NCBI GenBank assembly: GCA_964565705.1
Contig: CAZMGD010000113.1
Span: 1-12,666 of the forward strand
DNA from: CAZMGD01 sp964565705
GTDB taxonomy: Bacteria; Actinomycetota; Acidimicrobiia; Acidimicrobiales; Ilumatobacteraceae
Length of the DNA stretch: 12,666 nucleotides
Direction: 5' to 3'
Shown here: positions 6,320 to 12,666 of the stretch, piece by piece
Layout: the number at the start of each line of letters is the position of its first letter
How positions within the stretch are numbered: the stretch's first letter is position 1
Made by a program: the position numbers and the translations under genes
Notes under the pieces: generated by a model
The model's input: only the letters and a program-made list of their open reading frames with translations
Database searches by the model: none
Told to the model about the DNA's origin: nothing

Positions 6320-7056
6320 GCGGACTCCACTTCCGGGACGGCGCCGAGGTAGGCGGCCTGCACGGCTTTGTCACGCTGGATCTCCGGCGGCGTGCCGGTG
6401 GCGATGACCTCGCCGAACTCGAGCACGTGGATGAACTCGCAGGTGCTCATCACGAACGCCATGTCGTGCTCGACCAGCAGCACCCCGAGGCCGTCGGCAC
6501 ACAGGCGGCGCAGCAGATCGGCCATCGCCTCGGTCTCTTGACCGTTGAGGCCGGACGAGGGCTCGTCGAGCAGCAGCAGCTTGGGCTTGGTCGCGAGAGC
6601 CCGGGCCAGCTCGACGAGGCGGGCGGTACCGGTCGGCAGCGTTCCGACCATCTGGTCGGCGATGTCGCCGATGCCGACCGACTCCATGATCTCGTCGGTG
6701 ACGTCCTGGGGCTTGAACTTGCTCTTGTCCCACGACCGGCGCGATTCGGCGGCGACGAGCACGTTGTTGCGGGCGCTCAGGTTGGTGAACGCCTCCAGCT
6801 TCTGGAACGTGCGCCCGATCCCGAGCCGCGCCCGCCGGAACGGTGTCTTGTTGGTGATGTCGACCCCGTCGAACACCACCTTGCCGGAGTTCGGTGGGCG
6901 CAGGCCGGTGATCGCGTTGAACAGCGTCGTCTTGCCGGCGCCGTTGGGCCCGATCAGGCCGGTGACCTGGCCCGACTCGCAGTTCACGTAGGCATCGCTG
7001 AGCGCCCGCAGGCCCCCGAAGCGGACGACGATGTCAGTTGCCGACAGCAACGGCAT
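6316..7056 (-). CDS. livG: Branched-chain amino acid-type ABC transporter ATPase LivG
   Basis: With the ATG at 7054-7056 the product has 246 residues. Motifs: Walker A GPNGAGKT (36-43), GRTFQ with Q-loop Gln85, Walker B LLLLDEP (160-166), SSGLNGQE and switch His197 in VEHDM. The ABC signature is degenerate: LPTGTARLVELARAL (140-154) in place of the LSYGEQ/LSGGQ pattern, with Thr at both the third and fifth positions. The start is fixed by AGAGGAGG (7063-7070) 6 nt upstream; the frame is open to 7119, but the extra residues are non-homologous and lie inside the permease gene. The gene starts 23 bp before the end of the permease gene and overlaps livF by 4 bp. It would pair with LivF beneath the fused permease. 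Confidence 0.93.
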   Translation of the reverse strand: MPLLSATDIVVRFGGLRALSDAYVNCESGQVTGLIGPNGAGKTTLFNAITGLRPPNSGKVVFDGVDITNKTPFRRARLGIGRTFQKLEAFTNLSARNNVLVAAESRRSWDKSKFKPQDVTDEIMESVGIGDIADQMVGTLPTGTARLVELARALATKPKLLLLDEPSSGLNGQETEAMADLLRRLCADGLGVLLVEHDMAFVMSTCEFIHVLEFGEVIATGTPPEIQRDKAVQAAYLGAVPEVESA

Positions 7057-9271
7057 GGCTGGCCTCCTCTCGCAGGGGCTGGGTGTGCACCGGGACGTCG
7101 TCGGCGATGTGCAGCACACGATCCAGCTGCGCCACCTTGTCCGGCGTGAAGTCCCGGGTGAGCCCGAGGTCGTTGATCTCGTCCAGGCGGATGTCGCCGT
7201 CGCGCCGCTTCTGCTCGGTCGCCGCCTTCTCGAGCCGTGCGTCTTTTCGCCACGGCAGGATGCCGGCGAGATCGCGCCCGGCGTAGAACACAGCGCCCTC
7301 GGGCCGGAACGCCATCGTGATCGCGGCGAAGCCGGGGCCGATCAGCTCGATCGACGTGAGTGGCGACCAGTGGTTCGTGACCTCGAGCAGCGCGGGGAAC
7401 GAGGCGAGGCTGAGGACGGCCATGAACGCCGCGCCGGGGTAGCGAATGCCCTGCACGGCGAGCAGGAGCACCAGCGGCAGGCCGGCGAACATCGGGAACG
7501 AGTCGACGCTGAGGGCGCCACGCTGGAGGCCGTAGAGCGCCCCGGCGAACCCGGCGATGCCACCGGAGATCGCGAAGACGATGATCTTCGACCAGGTCAG
7601 GTTGAGGCCGATCGTCGCCGACGCGGCAGGGCTGTCGGCGGTCGCGATCCAGCGCCGGGCCCACCGGGTGTGGCGCAACAGCTCGAGGCCGACGAACAGG
7701 ATCGCGAGGATGATCGCGAGGAAGATCACGAACGCCTTGCGATCGGCGGCGTCCGAGCTGATCTGGAAGCCGAACAGCTGCAGTGGCTCGTAGAGGGTGC
7801 CGGTCGCGTTGCCGTCGATGATGTCCGGATGCCGGAACAGCACCTTGTCGGCGAACTCGGCGAACGCCATCGTCGCCAGCGCGAGGTAGAGACCCTTCAG
7901 GCGCAGGGCAGGGATCGCGATCGCGACGCCGAGGGGCGCGCAGATCAGGATCACGAAGATGAGGCCCCAGGGCTCGCCGTCCTGGCCACCGACGTGTGAG
8001 AACATCGCCGCGCCGAAGCCGGCGATCGCGAAGTTGGCGAAGCTCACCTGGCCCGCCCAGCCCGTCAGCGGGATCAGCGAGACCATGATGAGACCCATGA
8101 TCATGAACCCGGCGCCTCGCCCGAGCCAGACGTCGCTGCGCTCCCCGAAGTTGGTGCCCCAGAACCACATGATCCAGCCGTTGGCCCAGGCCACGACCAA
8201 GGCGACGATCACGAAGCCGCCGAGCAGTGCCTCCTTGGGGGTGGTCAGCCGCTCGAACTGCCGGGTGGCGCGGAGGGTGCCCGTCGCCAGGCGGGCCTCG
8301 GGCAGGAACAGCACGGCGATGAAGAGGATGACGGCGGGGATGGCCTCCTGGGCGTAGGCGAAGTTGGCGCCGAACGTGACGAACTGGGCCGAGAACGCCT
8401 TGGCCAGGCCGACGACGAGACCACCGATGAACGCGCCGGGCAGGCTCTTCAGCTGACCGATCGCGGCGGCGGCGAACGCGATCACGATGATCAGCGTCAG
8501 GTTGTCCACCACCATGCCGGTCTCGGGTGCGATCAGGATGCCGGCGATCGCTGCCGTCATGCAGCCCAGCGCCCAGGAGGCGCCGCTGATGATGCCCGGC
8601 CTGACACCGTTGAGCCCGGCGAGCGAGCGGTTGTCGACGACGGCTCGCATGGCGATGCCGGTGCGGGTGCCGCGCAGGATCGCCCGCAGCAGGAGGGCGA
8701 TGACGAGCGCGAGCACCACGGTGATGATCCGGTGCCAGGTCGCGGTGACATCGCCGATGCGCACGCCCTTGGTGCCCTCGAAGAAGTGGGGCAGGGCGCG
8801 GCCGGTGTCAGGCTTCCAGACGGTGAGCGTGATGCCCATGAACGACAGCATCAGACCCACGGTGACCATCAGCTGGACCACCAGTGAGGCCTGACGCAGT
8901 CGTTGCATGAGCACCTTGTCGAGGAACACCCCGATGAGCGGGGCGACCACGAAGATGACGAGCACGAGCGCAAGGGGGGTCGGGAGGTCCCGGTTCACCT
9001 TGAGCTCCCAGTAGGCGAAGGCGCAGAAGCAACCGATCGCACCGTGGGCGAAGTTGAAGATGCCCGTGGTGGTGTAGGTGACGACGAGGCCGCATGCCGA
9101 GATCGCGTAGATCCCGCCGAGCGACAGGCCGACGACGATGAAGGTCGCGATGTTGGCGGCGCTGAACGGGGCGATGCTCCGGTTGGTGACGACGATGTAG
9201 ACGACCGCGATGGCGACCGCGCCGGCGGCGATCGCTCGTTTGCGGTCGAGGTTTGCGAATGCCGTCTTCAC
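7034..9271 (-). CDS. livHM: Fused LivH-LivM branched-chain amino acid-type ABC permease
   Basis: The 745-residue protein carries both permease subunits in one chain. The LivH half (about 1-330) contains GLSLGGIYAISACGLVVTYT with IFNFAHGA (48-78) and the cytoplasmic ATPase-contact segment AMRAVVDNRSLAGLNGV (207-223). A linker of about 20 residues (near 328-348) leads to the LivM half (about 350-662), with GWAGQVSFANFAIAGFG (404-420) and its own contact segment around RRWIATADSPAASATIGLN (539-557). A charged cytosolic tail of about 70-80 residues follows (about 670-745), longer than usual for LivM. It reads continuously with no stop or frame change at the junction. The GTG start at 9269-9271 has an AGGGG about 6 nt upstream and lies 29 bp after the binding-protein gene. 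Confidence 0.92.
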   Translation of the reverse strand: MKTAFANLDRKRAIAAGAVAIAVVYIVVTNRSIAPFSAANIATFIVVGLSLGGIYAISACGLVVTYTTTGIFNFAHGAIGCFCAFAYWELKVNRDLPTPLALVLVIFVVAPLIGVFLDKVLMQRLRQASLVVQLMVTVGLMLSFMGITLTVWKPDTGRALPHFFEGTKGVRIGDVTATWHRIITVVLALVIALLLRAILRGTRTGIAMRAVVDNRSLAGLNGVRPGIISGASWALGCMTAAIAGILIAPETGMVVDNLTLIIVIAFAAAAIGQLKSLPGAFIGGLVVGLAKAFSAQFVTFGANFAYAQEAIPAVILFIAVLFLPEARLATGTLRATRQFERLTTPKEALLGGFVIVALVVAWANGWIMWFWGTNFGERSDVWLGRGAGFMIMGLIMVSLIPLTGWAGQVSFANFAIAGFGAAMFSHVGGQDGEPWGLIFVILICAPLGVAIAIPALRLKGLYLALATMAFAEFADKVLFRHPDIIDGNATGTLYEPLQLFGFQISSDAADRKAFVIFLAIILAILFVGLELLRHTRWARRWIATADSPAASATIGLNLTWSKIIVFAISGGIAGFAGALYGLQRGALSVDSFPMFAGLPLVLLLAVQGIRYPGAAFMAVLSLASFPALLEVTNHWSPLTSIELIGPGFAAITMAFRPEGAVFYAGRDLAGILPWRKDARLEKAATEQKRRDGDIRLDEINDLGLTRDFTPDKVAQLDRVLHIADDVPVHTQPLREEASHAVAVGN
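7063..7070 (-). promoter_or_regulatory. Ribosome binding site of livG
   Basis: AGAGGAGG on the minus strand, 6 nt before the ATG at 7054-7056 and inside the end of the permease gene. It overrules the longer upstream reading of the same frame. Confidence 0.8.
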
Positions 9272-9300
9272 GTCTGCCCCTGCGCCTTCCTACTGGTCGT

Positions 9301-10848
9301 TCAGCCGAGCGCTGCCGCTTCGGCGACCGGATCCATGTCGAACTCGACGAGGTTGGAGGACTCGCAGTCGAGCGTGCCCCGCTCCTCCGGCCACACGCGG
9401 GTGAACGCGCTGTCTTGCACCTGCAAGAGCACGAAGCACGCCGAGATGCCGTCGAGGCTTCGAGCCCCGGCCCAGCCGTCGGCCGTGAAGTCCTGGATCG
9501 CAGCGAACGCTGCGGTCAGGTTGGCGCGGGTGACCGCGTTCGGGCCCTGGTCGGCGACGATCTGGTTGACGGCCTGCTGGAAGGCGATCGCCGCCTGCCA
9601 GGCCTGGGCGCCGAACGCGTCGGCCTTGTCCGCACCGACGGCGTCGAGGTAGGCGGTGGCCGCCTCGTTGGTGTCGGCTTCCTCGAACGGCAGGAACTGC
9701 ATCCAGACGTAGGCGCCGTTCACGGCGTCGCCGCCCTGCTCGACGAGGTCCTGGGAGTAGCAGGCCAGCGAGCAGTTGAACACGACGCTGTCCATGTCGA
9801 CGCCCTGGGCGATCGACTCCTTCATCATCCGGGTCATCGCCACGTCGTCGGAGCCGTTGTAGACGTAGTTGTCGCCGTTCTTCAGGTACTGCACGCGTGC
9901 GGTGTACGCCGACTGCTCGTCACGGCCGGACACGAAGACCTTCGCATCGAAGGTGATGCCGGCCTGGGCCTGGGCCTCGATGTTCGGCATCGCCGACTGA
10001 CGCGTCGTCGGGAGGTCGCCGGGGATGAGGGCGATGCCCTTGGTGTTCTCCGGGTGCAGCTCCACCAGCTTCTGGGCGTGGCCGTTGATGAACGTGAAGT
10101 GGCGGATTCCCGAGCTCGGGATCGGGCACTCCTCGGCCTGGTACTGGATGGTGAACGTCGTCGGGGCGCACAGCTCGTTGACGTCGTTGGCCAGCGCCGC
10201 CATGTTGGGGATGCCCGACACGGCGCCGGCCTGGTCCGGGCAGCTGGTCATCGGCGTGACGTCGGGGTTGAACAGCGTGTTGCCGCCGACCATCGCCAGC
10301 GCCGTCGAGCAGGCGTTGATCAGCCCGTTCTTGCCCTCGGTCGCATCGAGCTTGCTGTCCCACGTCTCGACCTTCAGCTGCCGGCAGCCGACACCGCCGT
10401 TGGCGTTGATCCAGTCGGCGAACGCCGTCACCGCGTCGATGTTCGCCTGGAACAGGCCCGGGGCGAGTGGTGAGCCGGTGTCGGCCATCACCTGGATGGT
10501 GATCGCCTTGTCTGTCACGCCGATCTCCGTCGCCTCGAGCGGCTCGCTGGCGCACTGCTCCTCGATGTCGGCGGCGGTGAGGGCGTAGCCCTCCGTACCG
10601 CCGGCGGCCGGCGCGGTGGTGCCCGCGGCGGTGGTGCCCGGTGCAGCCGTGGTGTCGCCACTGCCAGCTGCGGTCGTGTCGGTGGTCTCCGGGGCAGTCG
10701 TCTCGGCGGGAGCCGCCGTCGTCTCTGCACTCGGAGCCGTGGTCGCGGCGGTGGTCGTATCCGTTCCCGAATCGTCACTGCGCCCGCAGGCGGTGACCAG
10801 GATCGTGAGCGTGCCCAGGCACGCCAATGACCGACGAAGCTTTCTCAT
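9301..10848 (-). CDS. Substrate-binding lipoprotein of the Liv-type transporter, copy 1
   Basis: This 515-residue extracellular binding protein (periplasmic-binding-protein-6-like) directly precedes the permease gene. Residues 1-21 are a lipoprotein signal ending LVTAC, with Cys21 lipidated. A Thr/Ala/Pro-rich linker occupies about 22-85. The binding domain then begins at GYALTAADIEEQC. Conserved-looking blocks include MADTGSPLAPGLFQ, INANGGVGCRQL, PGDLPTTRQSA and QFLPFEEADTN. It has ten cysteines besides the lipid anchor (99, 155, 180, 203, 227, 241, 359, 363, 471, 495). The ATG at 10846-10848 has a GGGGG about 5 nt upstream. It is roughly two thirds identical by eye to the lipoprotein encoded just upstream. 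The ligand cannot be read from sequence; an amino acid, peptide or amide are all possible. Confidence 0.88.
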   Translation of the reverse strand: MRKLRRSLACLGTLTILVTACGRSDDSGTDTTTAATTAPSAETTAAPAETTAPETTDTTAAGSGDTTAAPGTTAAGTTAPAAGGTEGYALTAADIEEQCASEPLEATEIGVTDKAITIQVMADTGSPLAPGLFQANIDAVTAFADWINANGGVGCRQLKVETWDSKLDATEGKNGLINACSTALAMVGGNTLFNPDVTPMTSCPDQAGAVSGIPNMAALANDVNELCAPTTFTIQYQAEECPIPSSGIRHFTFINGHAQKLVELHPENTKGIALIPGDLPTTRQSAMPNIEAQAQAGITFDAKVFVSGRDEQSAYTARVQYLKNGDNYVYNGSDDVAMTRMMKESIAQGVDMDSVVFNCSLACYSQDLVEQGGDAVNGAYVWMQFLPFEEADTNEAATAYLDAVGADKADAFGAQAWQAAIAFQQAVNQIVADQGPNAVTRANLTAAFAAIQDFTADGWAGARSLDGISACFVLLQVQDSAFTRVWPEERGTLDCESSNLVEFDMDPVAEAAALG

Positions 10849-10935
10849 TCAGACCCCCGTGAGCTTTCTTTCAGATAATGGGTTCACGTCGCGGGAGTGT
10901 GAGGGCACCCCCAACGATCGGAGCAGTCTGACCGC

Positions 10936-10951
10936 TGTGATGCGAGTCACG
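10936..10951. promoter_or_regulatory. CRP/GlxR-like palindrome
   Basis: TGTGA (10936-10940), six bases, then TCACG (10947-10951). This matches the CRP-family consensus TGTGA-N6-TCACA at nine of ten arm positions. It lies about 88 bp upstream of the copy-1 ATG, a position compatible with activation. A single match in a GC-rich window can occur by chance. Confidence 0.4.
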
Positions 10952-10987
10952 CAATGCGGACATGACCCTCTCCACCGGTCGGACGCT

Positions 10988-11001
10988 GAGCCCATCGGCT
11001 C
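10988..11001 (-). terminator. Small hairpin after binding protein copy 2
   Basis: GAGCC and GGCTC flank a 4-nt loop, about 26 nt past the stop codon of copy 2. The stem is only 5 bp and no T-run follows, so it would at most be a weak or partial terminator. Confidence 0.2.
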
Positions 11002-11026
11002 TACTGGGATCCTTTCTCCTGATAGT

Positions 11027-12562
11027 TCAGCTGAGCTGGTCGGCTGCGGAGACGGGTTCGGTGGTGACCTGGACGATGTTGCCAGCGTCGCAGTCCATCG
11101 TCCCGCGCTCCTCGGGATGGACACGCACGAACGCCCCGTCCTGGATCTGCATCAGCAAGAAGCAGGGGGACAGGCCGCGGAGGCTCTTGGCTCCCGACCA
11201 GCCATCGGCGGTGAAGTCGTCGAGCCCCTCGAGCCCGGCGAGGATGTTCGCACGGGTGATCGCGTTCGGGCCCTGGTCGGCGACGATCTGGTTGACGACC
11301 TGCTGGAAGGCGATCGACGCCTGCCACGCCTGGGCGCCCCAGGAGACCTCGTTGCCGTCACCGATCGCGTCGAGGTAGGCCTGCGCGGCGGCGTTGGTGT
11401 CGGCCTCCTCGAACGGCAGGAACTGCATCGACAGCCAGGTGCCGTTCACGGTGTCGCCGCCCTGCTCGAGCATGTTCCCCGTGTAGCAGGCCAGCGAGCA
11501 CATCCAGACGACCGAGTCGTGGTCGATTCCCTGGGCGACGGACTCCTTCTGCATCCGGATCATCGCCACGTCGTTGGACCCGTTCTGCACGTAGTTGCCG
11601 CCCTTCTCCTTCAGGATCTGGACGCGAGGCGTGTAGGCGGCCTGCTCGTCGCGTCCGGACACCAGCGGCGTCCCGTCGAACACGATCCCCGCCTGGGTCT
11701 GGGCCTCGATCTGGGGGATCGCACTCTGCCGGGTCGTCGGCAGGTCGCCGGGCACCATGTAGAGGCCGTGGAGACCTTCGGGGTGCTCGGCGACGATGTA
11801 GTCGATGTGACCGAGGTTGAGGGAGAAGTCGCGGGGCTGGCCGACGTTCACGGGGCAGTCCTCGGAGCGAGGGTTGATCGTGAACGTGGTCGCCGCGCAC
11901 AGCTCGTTGACGTCGTTGGCCAGCGCGGCGATGTTCGGCAGGCCCGTCGGCGCGCCGGCCAGATCGGGGCACCCGGTCATCGGCGTCGGGTCCGGGTTGA
12001 ACAGGGCATTGTTGCCGACCATCGCCACGGCGTTCGAGCAGCTGTCGATCAGGCCGTTCTTGGACTCGGTCGGATCGACCTTGCTGTCCCACACCCGCAC
12101 CTGGAGCTGCCGGCAACCGATGCCGCCGTTGGCGTTGATGTAGTCGGCGAACGCCTTGACAGCGTCGATGTTGCCCTGGAACAGGCCCGGCGCGAGCGGC
12201 GAGCCGGTGTCGGCCATGACCTCGATCGTGATCTTGTCGGCGCTCACGCCGACCTCCGTGGCCTGGAGCGGTTCGCTGGCGCACTGCTCCTCGATGTCGG
12301 CAGCGGTGAGCGCGTAACCCTCCGTGCTCGCCGGGGCCGTGGTCTCGGGTGCGGCCGTGGTCGTGGACGCTTCGCTGCCGGCCGTGGTCGTCTCCGTACC
12401 AGCCGGCGCAGTGGTCGCCGCAACGGTGGTCTCGGGTGCCGCGGTCGTGGCCGCAGCGGTCGTGGCGGTGGTCTCGTCGGACGAATCGTCACTGCGGCCG
12501 CAGGCGGAGACGAGCAACGCCGCCACAGCGAGACAGGACAGCGACCAGCGCAGCTTTGTCAT
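11027..12562 (-). CDS. Substrate-binding lipoprotein of the Liv-type transporter, copy 2 (paralogue)
   Basis: The 511-residue product has the same architecture as its downstream neighbour: a lipoprotein signal ending LLVSAC (Cys21), a Thr/Ala/Pro/Glu-rich linker at about 22-80, and a binding domain from GYALTAADIEEQC. All ten non-lipid cysteines of copy 1 are conserved (94, 150, 175, 198, 222, 236, 355, 359, 467, 491). Alignment needs only a two-residue insertion near LKEKGGNYV. The most divergent stretches are about 226-270 (after TFTIN up to PGDLPTTRQSA) and the extreme C-terminus, so ligand preference may differ. The ATG at 12560-12562 follows a G-rich ribosome site (GGGGGGAG). It probably shares the downstream permease and ATPases, either as an alternative receptor or through one long transcript. 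Confidence 0.88.
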   Translation of the reverse strand: MTKLRWSLSCLAVAALLVSACGRSDDSSDETTATTAAATTAAPETTVAATTAPAGTETTTAGSEASTTTAAPETTAPASTEGYALTAADIEEQCASEPLQATEVGVSADKITIEVMADTGSPLAPGLFQGNIDAVKAFADYINANGGIGCRQLQVRVWDSKVDPTESKNGLIDSCSNAVAMVGNNALFNPDPTPMTGCPDLAGAPTGLPNIAALANDVNELCAATTFTINPRSEDCPVNVGQPRDFSLNLGHIDYIVAEHPEGLHGLYMVPGDLPTTRQSAIPQIEAQTQAGIVFDGTPLVSGRDEQAAYTPRVQILKEKGGNYVQNGSNDVAMIRMQKESVAQGIDHDSVVWMCSLACYTGNMLEQGGDTVNGTWLSMQFLPFEEADTNAAAQAYLDAIGDGNEVSWGAQAWQASIAFQQVVNQIVADQGPNAITRANILAGLEGLDDFTADGWSGAKSLRGLSPCFLLMQIQDGAFVRVHPEERGTMDCDAGNIVQVTTEPVSAADQLS

Positions 12563-12666
12563 GCTCCCCCCAAGGAGACTCAGATGCCGGGATCCCCATC
12601 TCCGGCTCGGGCAGTCTGACGGGTCAACGGTCCGCTGCGCAACATGTGCTTGATCTGATCAACAAA
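12563..12666 (-). promoter_or_regulatory. Upstream region of binding protein copy 2, truncated by the window edge
   Basis: No gene is visible in these 104 bases. They contain GCAGTCTGAC (12611-12620), also present upstream of copy 1, and the 13-bp palindrome TTGATCTGATCAA (12650-12662). A promoter is expected here, but I see no convincing -35/-10 pair. Confidence 0.4.

Larger units (their letters stand above)
10849..11026 (-). promoter_or_regulatory. Spacer between the two binding-protein genes, probable promoter region of copy 1
   Basis: The gap is free of plausible genes. It holds a small hairpin near the upstream gene's stop, a CRP-like palindrome and a 10-bp motif shared with the region upstream of copy 2. 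A loose -10-like CATTAT/TTATCT lies about 25 bp before the ATG on the minus strand, but no convincing -35 is visible. Its length, compared with the 29-bp and overlapping junctions downstream, suggests copy 1 and the permease operon can be transcribed separately from copy 2. Confidence 0.45.

Noticed and set aside
5589..6374. Upstream extension of the small membrane protein frame into livF
   Set aside because: The extra 262 codons are an Arg-rich shadow of livF; the ribosome site at 5594-5599 and the ATGA overlap place the start at 5588.
7057..7119. N-terminal extension of livG to the start at 7119
   Set aside because: The added residues are Cys/Thr/Ser/Pro-rich, lack similarity to LivG, lie inside the permease gene, and the strong ribosome site is just before 7056.
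10616..12619. 667-codon open frame on the plus strand opposite the copy-2 lipoprotein gene
   Set aside because: It is antisense to a clearly homologous gene, has Arg/Val/Gly/Asp-rich shadow composition and no recognisable domain; long antisense frames are expected at this GC content.

Overview
The window is very GC-rich, with GTG starts, strong GAGG-type ribosome binding sites, a sortase-anchored surface protein, and lipoproteins carrying Thr/Ala/Pro-rich linkers behind the lipobox. This points to a high-GC actinobacterium. The style of the branched-chain-type ABC operon (a fused LivH-LivM permease and large Cys-rich binding proteins) suggests the Acidimicrobiia (Ilumatobacter-like), but that is inference without a database search. 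I see no rRNA, tRNA, CRISPR array or recognisable mobile element.

Layout. (1) Positions 1-2521, plus strand: the 3' end of an LPXTG cell-wall-anchored protein with a tandem 72-bp repeat, followed 19 bp later by a large multi-pass DUF4012 protein. The two look like an envelope pair. (2) Positions 2522-2633: a convergent junction holding a perfect 50-bp palindrome (probable bidirectional terminator) and three 11-bp direct repeats. (3) Positions 2634-5126, minus strand: a compact znuA-znuC-znuB-type metal uptake operon. A 23-bp Fur/Zur-like inverted repeat (5143-5165) sits between its ribosome binding site and the upstream gene. (4) Positions 5223-9271, minus strand: a tightly overlapping transporter operon read livHM (fused permease), livG, livF, then a small two-TM protein. 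Neighbouring genes overlap by 23, 4 and 4 bp. (5) Positions 9301-12562, minus strand: two paralogous substrate-binding lipoproteins in tandem, separated by a 177-bp gap that contains a CRP-like palindrome.

How the genes work together. The two lipoproteins would capture an amino acid or other small polar ligand outside the membrane and deliver it to LivHM, powered by LivG and LivF. The small membrane protein is translationally coupled to livF and is a candidate accessory subunit with no known role. The metal system is the standard binding protein, ATPase and permease trio. It is probably zinc-specific, judged from His/acid-rich segments and the operator, and probably repressed when metal is sufficient.

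No wholly new system is evident. The best candidates for undescribed biology are the small coupled membrane protein together with the 70-80 residue cytosolic tail on the fused permease, the ten-cysteine duplicated binding proteins, and the 50-bp perfect palindrome.
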